This document shows, one piece after another, positions 5,737 to 12,844 of a stretch of DNA of 15,594 nt. The position numbers and the translations under genes were made by a program. Below the pieces are notes generated by a model. The model saw nothing but the letters and a program-made list of their open reading frames with translations, had not been told where the DNA came from and made no database searches. The stretch spans positions 1-15,594 of the forward strand of contig JBQNBA010000024.1 of the NCBI GenBank assembly GCA_052170175.1. Reading direction: 5' to 3'. Numbering within the stretch: the stretch's first letter is position 1; each line of letters opens with the position of its first letter. Source of the stretch: JAAYFO01 sp052170175 (GTDB lineage: Bacteria > Spirochaetota > Spirochaetia > Sphaerochaetales > Sphaerochaetaceae).

Positions 5737-7854
5737 ATGAGAGCGCTTGTTGTGATTATGTTTATTTTTGTTCTTGTATCAATGCAGATTGCCGCAAGGC
5801 CGACCGTTGCTGTCGTGCTTTCGGGCGGCGGCGCCAGAGGATTTGCGCACGTTGCTCTTCTGGCTGCGCTGGAGAAGGCGGGGATTCCGATTGATTTGGT
5901 GATAGGCACCAGCATGGGGGCGTTGGTGGGAGGCCTTTACTGCGCCGGTTACTCACCTAATGACATCAGGGAGCTGGCCATCAATTCGAATCTGACCAGG
6001 CTCTTCACGCAGCTCAACAAGACTGATCCGGATTCGTATCCTGAATCAATGGAGTTTTTCAGGACGAACATAGCCAATATCGATTTCGACCGCAATGGAA
6101 AGCTCATCAGCAACATCGGAATCATAAACGATCAGCGTGTAATTGCATTTTTGTCGGACTCGCTGGCCAATGCGGCCGGATATAAGAACTTCCTGACTGA
6201 TTTGGAAACGCCGTTCATATGCAATGCGGTCAGCCTGCAGACAAAGTCGGACACGATATTCACCTCGGGCTATCTGGTGGATGCGCTGCGGGCAAGCATG
6301 TCAATACCGTTCATATTCGCCCCGTACGAGATAGACGGGCAGCAGTATATAGACGGCGGAGCGCAGAACAACATGGAGGCGCAGATTGCAAGAAGGCTTG
6401 GCTACGACATCGTTATCAGTCAGTTCGTCAACTACGATTACGAAGGGGTGTCTCGGGTCGATTCAATGAGCCAGCTTATCTCTTTCATCATAGACGTTGC
6501 CAACAACGAGAAGCAGATCGAGGCCCGCGCGATGTCCGATCTTGTCCTCTTTCCCGAGACGGCGAAGTTCAATGTTCTGGATTTCTCCCAGCCCGAAGAG
6601 ATAATGAAGGCAGGAGAGGAGGCGGCGGCCCGGGTTCAGCATGAGATAGACGAAATAGCCGCGGTTTTCTCCGATGAGGATAAGGTCTTCAAAGATCCTT
6701 ATAGGGTGGGGTCGTATTTCACCCGACAGCCGGCTGCGGCAGGTCTTAGTTCCACCTCGCCCAAGGCCATCAAGGCGCCGAACCACAGGTCGTATTTGGG
6801 AATAGGAGCTTTCGGCTCATCATCATTCACATATGACCCCAGCCCCGCCGTGCAGCAGTTCCTGTTCAAGTTCTTTCCTCAGCTCATGCTGTCGCTCGAT
6901 GTGAATGATATGAATGACTCCGGCCTCAAAGGGAGCGGGCGGGTGCTCATAGGAGACAGCGTATCGTTCTCCGGAGAGCTGTTCGTGTCTGTCTCCGAGC
7001 TTGGAGCCTGGCGTTTCCATCCTCAATTCCTGCTGTCGTTCGGCTCTCTGTCTCCGGCATCAAGCCTGTCAAACCCCGGACGCTTCTCATCCCTTGACTG
7101 GAACGCAAAGCTTTCCGCCGGATTCGCAAGGGAGATTAAAATCGGAGCCACAGAGACCCGAACCGGCAAAAAAGCTCCGATGTTTTCCTTTCATGGCAAG
7201 CTTTCGCTCAGCTTGTCCAATATAGGCGCCCCCGTGATCGCCATCTCGCCTCCGGAGATATCCTCCAAGGCGGTTTGGATTTTCAACCCGTTCCTTGAGT
7301 TCAGCGCGGTTCTGAGCGACATCACGGGAGGGACCTCGCTTGTCGAAGGATATCGGATTGACGCAAAGACCCAGGCCGGGTTCTCCAGGATATTCAACTA
7401 CAGCTTCCGGCTTTGCGCAGAATACGGGCTCAGGCTGGACAAATCCTGGGCACTGGGCTTCTTTCTGGATGGAGGGACAAGCCGGATGCCCGGCGAGCTT
7501 ATCGAATCATACTTCAACGCCGGCAGCCTGGGCAGAATACCGGGCAGGCCGAACAACGATTTTCATGAGGATCTGCTGTGCTTTGGCATGAGAGCTGAAT
7601 ACCTTATAGACGACGGCATGTTCCCTTTGACGCTGTTCCTGAAGGTCGGCATGGGATGGCTCAGCGACGACAAGCTGTCAATGGTGTTTCAGCTCCCCAG
7701 CCGAACCGCCGTTGAGGCGCCCTTCTCCAACCTTTCCTGCTTTGACATCGGCGCAGCGGCAGGATTGAGCTTCAAAACGCCTGCGGGGGACGTGTCATTA
7801 GGGTTCGGCATCAGCGCAGGCAAATATGTTTCCTTCTACATGGAGTGCTGGTGA
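5737..7854 (+). CDS. patatin-like phospholipase with predicted C-terminal outer-membrane beta-barrel
   Basis: Residues 1-20 form a signal peptide (hydrophobic core VVIMFIFVLVSM, Ala-Ala before Arg21). A patatin/RssA-type hydrolase domain follows, with oxyanion loop GGGARG (30-35), nucleophile GTSMG (Ser59) and dyad aspartate YIDGG (Asp206). From about residue 330 to 705 the sequence has alternating hydrophobic/polar strands, many Gly/Ser/Phe, and ends in an aromatic residue (SFYMECW), as expected for an outer-membrane barrel. This order resembles PlpD-type (type Vd) autotransporters, which present a lipase through their own barrel. It is likely a secreted or surface phospholipase A. It starts 6 nt after fmt. 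The catalytic domain is secure; the barrel is inferred from pattern only. Confidence 0.85.
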   Translation: MRALVVIMFIFVLVSMQIAARPTVAVVLSGGGARGFAHVALLAALEKAGIPIDLVIGTSMGALVGGLYCAGYSPNDIRELAINSNLTRLFTQLNKTDPDSYPESMEFFRTNIANIDFDRNGKLISNIGIINDQRVIAFLSDSLANAAGYKNFLTDLETPFICNAVSLQTKSDTIFTSGYLVDALRASMSIPFIFAPYEIDGQQYIDGGAQNNMEAQIARRLGYDIVISQFVNYDYEGVSRVDSMSQLISFIIDVANNEKQIEARAMSDLVLFPETAKFNVLDFSQPEEIMKAGEEAAARVQHEIDEIAAVFSDEDKVFKDPYRVGSYFTRQPAAAGLSSTSPKAIKAPNHRSYLGIGAFGSSSFTYDPSPAVQQFLFKFFPQLMLSLDVNDMNDSGLKGSGRVLIGDSVSFSGELFVSVSELGAWRFHPQFLLSFGSLSPASSLSNPGRFSSLDWNAKLSAGFAREIKIGATETRTGKKAPMFSFHGKLSLSLSNIGAPVIAISPPEISSKAVWIFNPFLEFSAVLSDITGGTSLVEGYRIDAKTQAGFSRIFNYSFRLCAEYGLRLDKSWALGFFLDGGTSRMPGELIESYFNAGSLGRIPGRPNNDFHEDLLCFGMRAEYLIDDGMFPLTLFLKVGMGWLSDDKLSMVFQLPSRTAVEAPFSNLSCFDIGAAAGLSFKTPAGDVSLGFGISAGKYVSFYMECW

Positions 7855-9016
7855 TTTGACCGTATCTTCGCCTTCCCCCCAATCCGATGATTCGCTGCGA
7901 TTATTATCCGGAGACCTGACCGGAGACCTGTCCGGAAATTTGTCAGGTAGCTTGCCTGGAGACCTGTCCGGAAATTTGTCCGGAGACCCGGCCCACGACA
8001 ACTCCGAGCGTTCTATCCTGTGGAACACCTACAAGGATTATTTGACAAGACGCTATGGCTTTCCCGTCTATAGAATCGGGGTGGACGGAGGCTTCTCCTG
8101 CCCCAATCGCGATTCTGACCGCAGGGGAGGCTGCCTGTTCTGCGATGCGCTGGGGTCAAGCGCCTCGTATGCACGAAGAGGAGAAAGCTCCTTCACAAGG
8201 CGAAGCGGCTTTCTTATCAATCCGCCGCAGAAGGATTCCGGATTCGCCGGCCTTGGACTGAAAGACAGGCTCGCCAGCATAGATGGGCAGATTGACAGGG
8301 GGAAGGAGTTCATAAGAAAGCGCTATGGGTCAGACCGGTTCAGCCTTTATTTCCAGGCTTATTCAAATACCTATGACACGATTGAGAACCTGCGGACGAT
8401 TTATCAGTCTGCGTTGCGCAAAGGACCCTTCTATGAGCTTATCATATCCACAAGGCCTGATTGCCTGTCTCCTGATGTGCTGGAGCTTCTGACCTCTCTT
8501 AAGACGGAGGTGCATGAGCTATGGGTGGAGATAGGGCTAGAGAGCGGAAGCGACAGGATTCTGGCTTTGATGAACAGGGGGCATGACAACGCCTGCTTCA
8601 AAGATTCCGCACGCCGCTGCGCCAAGTCCGGCATAAACGTATGCGCGCATGTGATAATCGGTTTTCCGTCTGAAACGATGGAAGAGAAGGATATGACAAT
8701 AGATGTTCTTGATTCTTCCTGCGTCAGAGCCGTCAAGCTTCATAATCTTCACATCACCTCCCAGAGCAGGCTTCTGGATGAGTATTTCCGCGGGGAGATA
8801 ACCGCTGCATCGCTGGAACGGCACGTTCATGACACGATGTATTTCCTTAGAAGGCTGAGACCTGATATCATAATCGAACGCCTTATGTGCGAGACGCCGG
8901 CGCACAGGCTTGCCGCTCCCAGAAGCTTCCCGGACAAGACCGGTTTCCTTAAAGCGCTTGAAACGGCAATGAAGGCAAGCGGGGCCGTGCAGGGGGACAT
9001 GTGGAGAAAGCCTTGA
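7826..9016 (+). CDS. radical SAM protein, YhcC/TIGR01212-like, with repeat-encoded N-terminal extension
   Basis: A [4Fe-4S]/S-adenosylmethionine enzyme of unproven substrate. The core begins near residue 64 (WNTYKDYLTRRYG...GVDGGFSCPNRD) and holds the cluster cysteines in SCPNRDSDRRGGCLFC (Cys92, Cys103, Cys106). Later family signatures are YFQAYSNTYD, STRPDCLSPDVL, ELWVEIGLESGSD and HVIIGFPSET. Residues about 28-55 are encoded by seven 12-bp repeats. Start is uncertain. The ATG at 7826 overlaps the patatin gene by 29 nt and has only AGG 5 nt upstream. A TTG at 7856 follows GGAG by 10 nt. Later TTG codons lie inside the repeat, whose units also carry GGAG. No ATG or GTG lies between 7829 and the conserved core. 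Family secure, start not. Confidence 0.88.
   Translation: MFPSTWSAGDLTVSSPSPQSDDSLRLLSGDLTGDLSGNLSGSLPGDLSGNLSGDPAHDNSERSILWNTYKDYLTRRYGFPVYRIGVDGGFSCPNRDSDRRGGCLFCDALGSSASYARRGESSFTRRSGFLINPPQKDSGFAGLGLKDRLASIDGQIDRGKEFIRKRYGSDRFSLYFQAYSNTYDTIENLRTIYQSALRKGPFYELIISTRPDCLSPDVLELLTSLKTEVHELWVEIGLESGSDRILALMNRGHDNACFKDSARRCAKSGINVCAHVIIGFPSETMEEKDMTIDVLDSSCVRAVKLHNLHITSQSRLLDEYFRGEITAASLERHVHDTMYFLRRLRPDIIIERLMCETPAHRLAAPRSFPDKTGFLKALETAMKASGAVQGDMWRKP
7908..7991 (+). repeat. 12-bp minisatellite, seven units, in the radical SAM gene
   Basis: Seven contiguous 12-bp units with consensus CCGGAGACCTGT or CCGGAAATTTGT run from 7908 to 7991. Units 3 and 6 are identical, units 1, 2 and 5 differ by one or two bases, and unit 4 is the most diverged. 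In frame they encode tetrapeptides such as SGDL, SGNL and PGDL. Change in unit number preserves the frame. Confidence 0.93.
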
Positions 9017-9411
9017 GAATCACAGGAATGATAATGACCGTCCTGACTGTGACCATAGTCACTGCCCTGTCGCTGTCCAGATCGGTCAGCATGCCATCCG
9101 GCATGCCTCTGCGGGACAAGGGCGCCCATTTCATAGCCTATGCCGCCATAGGATTCTCGCTTTTTCTCTGCGTCTGCAACGGAAACGGGAAGAATGCCAC
9201 ATCAGTTGCCATCGCCGTTTTGGGCGGTTCCTGCTTCGGCGCTGCAATAGAGCTCATCCAGCCTTCATTCGGAAGAAGCGGCGAGCTTCTCGACCTTTTG
9301 ATGGACTTCGCCGGGTCGCTGACCGGTGGGCTCTTGGCCGCCCTGGCTGTATGGTATTTGAACAAAATGCGCGCAAAACGCCTTGTTAATCAAAAAAAAC
9401 TGGACAGATGA
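9001..9411 (+). CDS. VanZ-like membrane protein
   Basis: A small integral membrane protein of the VanZ-like superfamily; function unknown outside teicoplanin-resistance VanZ. Hydrophobic segments lie at about residues 7-25, 42-60, 68-85 and 100-118. Conserved polar residues of the family are visible: LRDKGAHFIAY (Asp39, Lys40, His43, Tyr47), then IELIQPSFGRSGELLDLLMDFAG (Glu84, Gln87, Arg92, Asp98, Asp102). Start: the GTG at 9001 is preceded by AGGGGG with 4-nt spacing and overlaps the radical SAM stop by 16 nt. The C-terminus is basic. The overlap suggests co-transcription with the radical SAM gene. Antibiotic resistance should not be assumed. Confidence 0.8.
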   Translation: MEKALRITGMIMTVLTVTIVTALSLSRSVSMPSGMPLRDKGAHFIAYAAIGFSLFLCVCNGNGKNATSVAIAVLGGSCFGAAIELIQPSFGRSGELLDLLMDFAGSLTGGLLAALAVWYLNKMRAKRLVNQKKLDR

Positions 9412-9474
9412 GTTTCAGTGGAGTAGATTGAACTTTGCGGGTGCATGAAAAGACTGTTGCTTTTGGAGAAGAGA

Positions 9475-10203
9475 ATGAAAAGATTTTCTATTATGCTTGT
9501 CCTGCTCCTTTCATGCGCGGTTCTCTTGCATGCGGAATCGGCTTTGTCCAGATATGATGACGTAGACCTTAACGCAATAAAGTCTATAAAATCGCCTGAA
9601 GATCTGACCGGGCGGTTCAGCTATATCTATGGATACGTCTTGATAAACTCTGCTATGGCGGCGTACCCCGATCTTGACCTCGGCTTTCTGGCAAAGGGAA
9701 TGTTCGATGCTCTTGCAGGCGGCTCCTTGTTCACAAGCGAGGAGACTTTGCAGATCCTGAACGATTACCAGATGCGCTTCATAGAGGAGACCATTGCCCG
9801 CCAGCGCAAGCTTGCGTCCGAGAACCTTGAGAAGGCCGTGTCCTTTCTCCAGGCGAATCTGGACAATCCGAAGGTCAAGGTCACAAGCTCCGGTCTGCAG
9901 TACGAGGTCATACGCGAAGGCAGCGGGGCGATGCCCGGCAAGGATTCCAATGTCAGGGTGAATTATCAATGCTCTCTGCTCAGCGGAGAGATAATAGACA
10001 GTTCTTATCAGCGCAAGGTTCCAAGCGATTTCAACCTGGGCAGTGTGATAAAAGGCTTTTCCGAGGGCATCCAGCTGATGAAGGTCGGAGCAAAGTACCG
10101 ATTCTGGATTCCGCCTGACATCGGCTATGGAGCGGAAAGCACGGACGTGGAGCCCAATTCTCTGCTCATCTTTGAAGTGGAGCTTCTGGGCATAAACAAA
10201 TGA
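9475..10203 (+). CDS. exported FKBP-type peptidyl-prolyl cis-trans isomerase
   Basis: Periplasmic or membrane-anchored prolyl isomerase/chaperone of the Mip/FkpA type. From the ATG at 9475, a signal sequence of about 20 residues (MKRFSIMLVLLLSCAVLLHA) is followed by an alpha-helical FKBP_N dimerisation domain (about 35-125, including the long helix ETIARQRKLASENLEKAVSF). The FKBP_C domain (about 135-242) has VNYQCSLLSGEIIDSSY, VIKGFSEGIQLMKVG and IPPDIGYGA. The tryptophan of the usual VIxGW motif is Phe. LLSC could also be read as a lipobox. Start: GGAG with 6-nt spacing supports 9475 over an upstream in-frame ATG at 9445. The stop codon region is duplicated (see repeat). Confidence 0.92.
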   Translation: MKRFSIMLVLLLSCAVLLHAESALSRYDDVDLNAIKSIKSPEDLTGRFSYIYGYVLINSAMAAYPDLDLGFLAKGMFDALAGGSLFTSEETLQILNDYQMRFIEETIARQRKLASENLEKAVSFLQANLDNPKVKVTSSGLQYEVIREGSGAMPGKDSNVRVNYQCSLLSGEIIDSSYQRKVPSDFNLGSVIKGFSEGIQLMKVGAKYRFWIPPDIGYGAESTDVEPNSLLIFEVELLGINK

Positions 10204-10218
10204 ACATAAACAAATGAA
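10191..10218 (+). repeat. perfect 14-bp direct duplication across the FKBP stop codon
   Basis: CATAAACAAATGAA occurs twice in tandem (10191-10204, 10205-10218). The first copy contains the final codons and TGA stop of the isomerase; the second repeats them downstream. It looks like a recent slippage duplication. Confidence 0.9.
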
Positions 10219-10242
10219 TATAAGGAAAGGAAGAGGAAGCTT

Positions 10243-10833
10243 ATGAAATCGAAGTCTTTGATAATCAGGATTCTTGTGGGGCTGCTCATGGTGTTTACAG
10301 GTGTCCTTGCCATTTCCCATAACGCATCCCTGATAAAGTTCGCTGTGATAATCTGCGGAGCGTACATGCTTTGCTATTCGCTGTACAGCCTTTTCTCAAT
10401 CTCCGGCTATTCGGCGCTCTTTCAATCAAGTCCCGGCGTGAAGACCCTTGAGATGGCGAACAGCATAATAGGCATCATCTTGGGATTGTTCGCCATCATA
10501 GCTCCGCTGGCATGGTTGAAATCGGTGGGACTGGTCATGGCCTATTTGATAGCCGCCTTCCTTCTGTTCTCCGCCTTTGTCAACGCCCGCATGCTGGTGG
10601 GTCTCAGGCGGCTCAAGATAACAGCGCATGGGCTTCTGGTCGAGCTTCTGTGCGACCTGATCTTCGCCTTGGTTCTGATACTGGCTCCGCAGGAAGTGGG
10701 CAAGACCATAATTTCAGTGATGGGAATCTGCCTGACGGCGGTCGGGGCGCTTATTGTCTTCCTGTCAATCGCAACCCGGGTGAGGGAGTCAAGGAGCAAG
10801 GCGTCCGGCGCTGAATTCGAAGAACTGAATTAA
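10243..10833 (+). CDS. HdeD/DUF308-like multi-pass membrane protein
   Basis: 196-residue inner-membrane protein with about six hydrophobic segments (approximately 7-25, 31-52, 73-93, 97-117, 127-147, 151-173) in three hairpin-like pairs, then a charged tail. The pattern LIIRILVGLLMVFTGVLAI...AVIICGAYML resembles the HdeD/DUF308 family, whose founding member is linked to acid resistance in E. coli. Its role here is unknown. The ribosome-binding region is the purine stretch GGAAAGGAAGAGGAAG just before the ATG. It lies 39 bp after the FKBP gene in the same direction, probably co-transcribed. The family call rests on topology and repeats rather than a diagnostic motif. Confidence 0.7.
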   Translation: MKSKSLIIRILVGLLMVFTGVLAISHNASLIKFAVIICGAYMLCYSLYSLFSISGYSALFQSSPGVKTLEMANSIIGIILGLFAIIAPLAWLKSVGLVMAYLIAAFLLFSAFVNARMLVGLRRLKITAHGLLVELLCDLIFALVLILAPQEVGKTIISVMGICLTAVGALIVFLSIATRVRESRSKASGAEFEELN

Positions 10834-10916
10834 CCAGACTTTTGCCTTTTACATTCATCGGTGCCTGATTGCTTTTGGCCAAACATTGCCGCAGTCTGCC
10901 GTTTCGCCATTTCCCC

Positions 10917-10998
10917 GTCTCTGATTATGCTATCTGGTTCAGCTTCTTTGATTGAGCTGTCTTGTTCATGTATCTGCTTCAGCTTCTCTGGTACAGCT
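10917..10998. repeat. imperfect tandem repeat of about 41 bp in the DUF308-radC gap
   Basis: Two adjacent diverged units, 10917-10958 and 10959-10998, share blocks such as TATCTG, TTCAGCTTCT and a terminal AGCT. The 240-bp gap holding them has no convincing gene; a 70-codon minus-strand frame across it lacks a ribosome-binding site and any recognised motif. Confidence 0.5.
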
Positions 10999-11073
10999 GC
11001 CCGATTCAGCGGAATCAAATAATGTCCCGCTGTGCTGGGCATGAGATACGAAATACGAAATATGAATCAGAAG

Positions 11074-11763
11074 ATGTCGATAATGGAGCTGCCGCCTTCT
11101 GACCGTCCCCGGGAAAGGCTCTTTTCAGAAGGCCCGCAATGGCTCAGCGACCTGGAGCTGGTATGCCTGCTTCTGGGCTCCGGCTCAAAGGGGCATCCGG
11201 TTCAGGCGCTTGCCCGAAGGGTTCTGATGGTGCTCGACAGCCCCAAAGGCAAGGATGAATGCATTGACACCAGGGCGCTTGCCTCAATTCCGGGTCTGGG
11301 CAGGGCGAAGTCAGCGGTGCTGTCAGCGGCGCTGGAGCTGGGACGGCGCAGAAGCATCTCAAGCCGCCGCAGCATAGGCTGCCCCGGGGATGTTTTCCCT
11401 TTCATTCGCCATTTCGGAGATAGGGAGCAGGAGCATTTCCTCTGCGTGCTTCTCAATGGGGCGCACGAGGTCATCGATGTGCGGGTGTCCACTGTGGGGC
11501 TTGTCAACAGGACCCTTGTGCATCCCAGAGAGGTCTTTTCCGATGCTATAAAGGCAAGGGCCTGCGCAGTCATTCTGGCTCACAATCATCCCAGCGGAAA
11601 CCTTGAGCCAAGCGTGCAGGACATTGACGTGACCCGCGAAATGCTATCAGCGGGCAAGCTGCTGGGAATAAGGGTTCTGGATCATCTTATCTTCAATGGG
11701 GAGGGGTTCTCCTCCTTGCTGGAATCTGGGGTGCTGGATGGGGAATGGGGCAGGGTTGGGTGA
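11074..11763 (+). CDS. radC: RadC/YsxA-type JAB domain protein
   Basis: A helix-hairpin-helix plus JAMM-fold protein, historically called a DNA repair protein though its activity is unproven. The N-terminal part begins MSIMELPPSDRPRERL, the standard RadC opening, followed by LSDLELVCLLLGSGS and the DNA-binding hairpin LASIPGLGRAKSAVL (about 69-83). The metal-binding JAMM motif is AHNHPSGNLEPSVQDID (His170, His172, Ser180, Asp183), with Glu120 as the candidate catalytic acid. At 229 aa it matches E. coli RadC (about 222). Start: the frame opens at GTG 11032 with ATGs at 11041, 11062, 11074 and 11083; family alignment favours 11074, but no strong Shine-Dalgarno decides it. It is the last core-like gene before the low-GC region. 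Confidence 0.93.
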   Translation: MSIMELPPSDRPRERLFSEGPQWLSDLELVCLLLGSGSKGHPVQALARRVLMVLDSPKGKDECIDTRALASIPGLGRAKSAVLSAALELGRRRSISSRRSIGCPGDVFPFIRHFGDREQEHFLCVLLNGAHEVIDVRVSTVGLVNRTLVHPREVFSDAIKARACAVILAHNHPSGNLEPSVQDIDVTREMLSAGKLLGIRVLDHLIFNGEGFSSLLESGVLDGEWGRVG

Positions 11764-12155
11764 GCTGCCTCGATTATCAAAAAAGAGGAAAGATAAGAAA
11801 AACAGCTGTTTCTACCAGAGAAATCCAATGAGACAGAACAAATATTCGAAGACACAGATCAAGATCAGAGACATATTCAAGGGAAGCCGAAAAAGAATAG
11901 CTGCAAATACATCTTGAGTTAAAGAGCGAAGGAAGGACTATCTCTCTCCTTTGATTGACTGCTTTATTTGCATTGTAGTATTTGCGGAAGGCCATTGCAC
12001 GAATACTTTGTCTGGCGTGATTGTATATCTGATATAAGAGGACAAGAGTCTGCATCCGGAAGTCTCCCGGAAAGCGGACAGGATTCTGGAGATTGAAAGA
12101 GAATAGATTGGTTTATATTAATTAACATATGATATTTAATAAATAATGGTTAATA
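11764..12155. other. intergenic region without a recognisable gene, left edge of accessory DNA
   Basis: About 390 bp after radC. Frames on both strands are short, and none has a ribosome-binding site plus a known motif. A palindrome AACAGCTGTT (11800-11810 area) and a run of A/T-rich sequence from about 12108 are visible, with no clear terminator after radC. It may hold decayed sequence, since base composition becomes AT-rich from here onward. Confidence 0.5.
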
Positions 12156-12161
12156 TATAAT
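12156..12161 (+). promoter_or_regulatory. possible -10 box in an AT-rich tract
   Basis: A perfect TATAAT ends a roughly 50-bp tract that is almost all A and T. No matching -35 box stands at 16-18 bp, so it may be chance in AT-rich DNA. It would serve the small frame and the Fic start that follow. Confidence 0.25.
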
Positions 12162-12171
12162 GAAGCATTGC

Positions 12172-12348
12172 ATGACTGAGGGTTATTCATATACAGTTAA
12201 AGAGATGGAGAGGACGGAACTCTACAATGCTGATGAAAGGCATATATTGGATTATTGTCGCAATGTCCGTAGCCTGGAAATGATGAAAATGCGGAAAGCT
12301 TTTCAAGGGGAGAATGATGATGAAAGACAAGTATCGCATGAGCATTGA
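12172..12348 (+). CDS. small protein or remnant upstream of the Fic start (doubtful)
   Basis: 58 codons from the ATG at 12172 (another ATG at 12160), highly charged, including ELYNADERHILDYCRNV and MMKMRKAF. I do not recognise it. The last half lies in the inverted repeat, where the other copy keeps the same frame for about 22 codons after a 1-bp indel. The frame runs out of phase over the Fic start at 12314-12322 and ends 26 nt after the third ATG. It could be the C-terminal end of an antitoxin that once preceded fic, or only leader sequence. There is no signal or membrane segment. Confidence 0.3.
   Translation: MTEGYSYTVKEMERTELYNADERHILDYCRNVRSLEMMKMRKAFQGENDDERQVSHEH
12240..12321 (+). 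repeat. inverted repeat, left copy (82 bp)
   Basis: Matches the reverse complement of 13946-14026 with a single 1-bp indel (an extra A at about 12251) and no substitution. It contains a GGGGAG ribosome-binding site (12307-12312) and the first ATG codons of a Fic-type reading frame. Beyond 12321 the two copies diverge abruptly. Confidence 0.95.
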
Positions 12349-12391
12349 AGATAACATAGACTTTGCGAAGCGGACAAGAAAGCTCCCATAA
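12314..12391 (+). pseudogene. 5' remnant of a Fic-family gene
   Basis: From the triple ATG at 12314-12322, preceded by GGGGAG with 7-nt spacing to the third ATG, the frame reads KDKYRMSIEDNIDFAKR and stops after 25 codons. I recall this N-terminus from Fic-domain proteins of gut bacteria, which begin with a KY.(M/L)S.EENI..AKRN pattern; that match is from memory. The conserved NIVDSI-type continuation is missing, so the gene is broken right after AKR. The rest may have been lost when the toxin-antitoxin pair arrived. It is a relic, unlikely to encode a working protein. Confidence 0.5.
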
Positions 12392-12422
12392 TGGATTTCC
12401 TGTTCACGGAATAAAAGATAGA

Positions 12423-12451
12423 TTGAGACATTGCTGATTTTCATTTAAAAT
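12423..12451 (+). promoter_or_regulatory. sigma-70-type promoter of the toxin-antitoxin-like pair
   Basis: TTGAGA (12423-12428), a 17-bp spacer, and TAAAAT (12446-12451): four of six and five of six consensus matches at ideal spacing. The expected start at about 12458 leaves a leader of about 18 nt that includes the AGGAGAGG ribosome-binding site at 12459-12466. Confidence 0.6.
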
Positions 12452-12475
12452 AAGAATCAGGAGAGGCGCTTGGCT

Positions 12476-12844
12476 ATGACAGAAGAAGAGAAGCTCAGAA
12501 CAATCAAAAACCTCTATTGGGACTATACCGTTTCCCCTTCTGACATTCTTGAAATAATCAAAGGATCAAAAAAGGCATCATCCGAAGAACGAAGAAGGAT
12601 ATTCGTCCGTTGCTTTGAGCATCTTCCCTGGCAGAATGTGGTCTGGCTCTGGGGCATAGATGAATGCATGAAAATGGACACAGCTGATACCCGAAGGAGA
12701 ATCAGACCCCAGCTGAGAGGTAAATATGACTTCATATATGGAATACTACAGGGAAAGCCTGTATCCGTTTCAAGACAGGATATTGAAATCCGTAGAAAGC
12801 TTATCGCTCCCCTTTTATCTGACAGGTGGCACCGCACTGAGTAG
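12476..12844 (+). CDS. small partner protein of the nucleotidyltransferase, candidate antitoxin
   Basis: 122 residues, soluble, no signal or membrane segment. A charged N-terminus (MTEEEKLRTIKNLYWDY) precedes an alpha-helical centre rich in Trp (FVRCFEHLPWQNVVWLWGIDE), then RPQLRGKYDFIYGILQGKPVS and an end IAPLLSDRWHRTE. I recognise the layout as a conserved small protein encoded before AbiEii-type nucleotidyltransferases in host-associated bacteria, but not a named family. It is not the classical winged-helix AbiEi antitoxin. Start: AGGAGAGG lies upstream, with 9 nt to the ATG at 12476 and 4-6 nt to a TTG at 12470. Its last 39 codons overlap the next gene out of frame by 119 nt. The antitoxin role is inferred from position. 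Confidence 0.75.
   Translation: MTEEEKLRTIKNLYWDYTVSPSDILEIIKGSKKASSEERRRIFVRCFEHLPWQNVVWLWGIDECMKMDTADTRRRIRPQLRGKYDFIYGILQGKPVSVSRQDIEIRRKLIAPLLSDRWHRTE

Noticed and set aside
10830..11042. 70-codon minus-strand frame in the gap between the DUF308-like gene and radC
   Set aside because: No ribosome-binding site, overlaps the upstream radC start region, low-complexity Gln/Lys/Glu composition created by an imperfect tandem repeat, no known motif.
11777..12055. 92-codon minus-strand frame after radC, considered as a transposase remnant
   Set aside because: No catalytic motif, terminal inverted repeats or target duplication; no family recognised on either strand.
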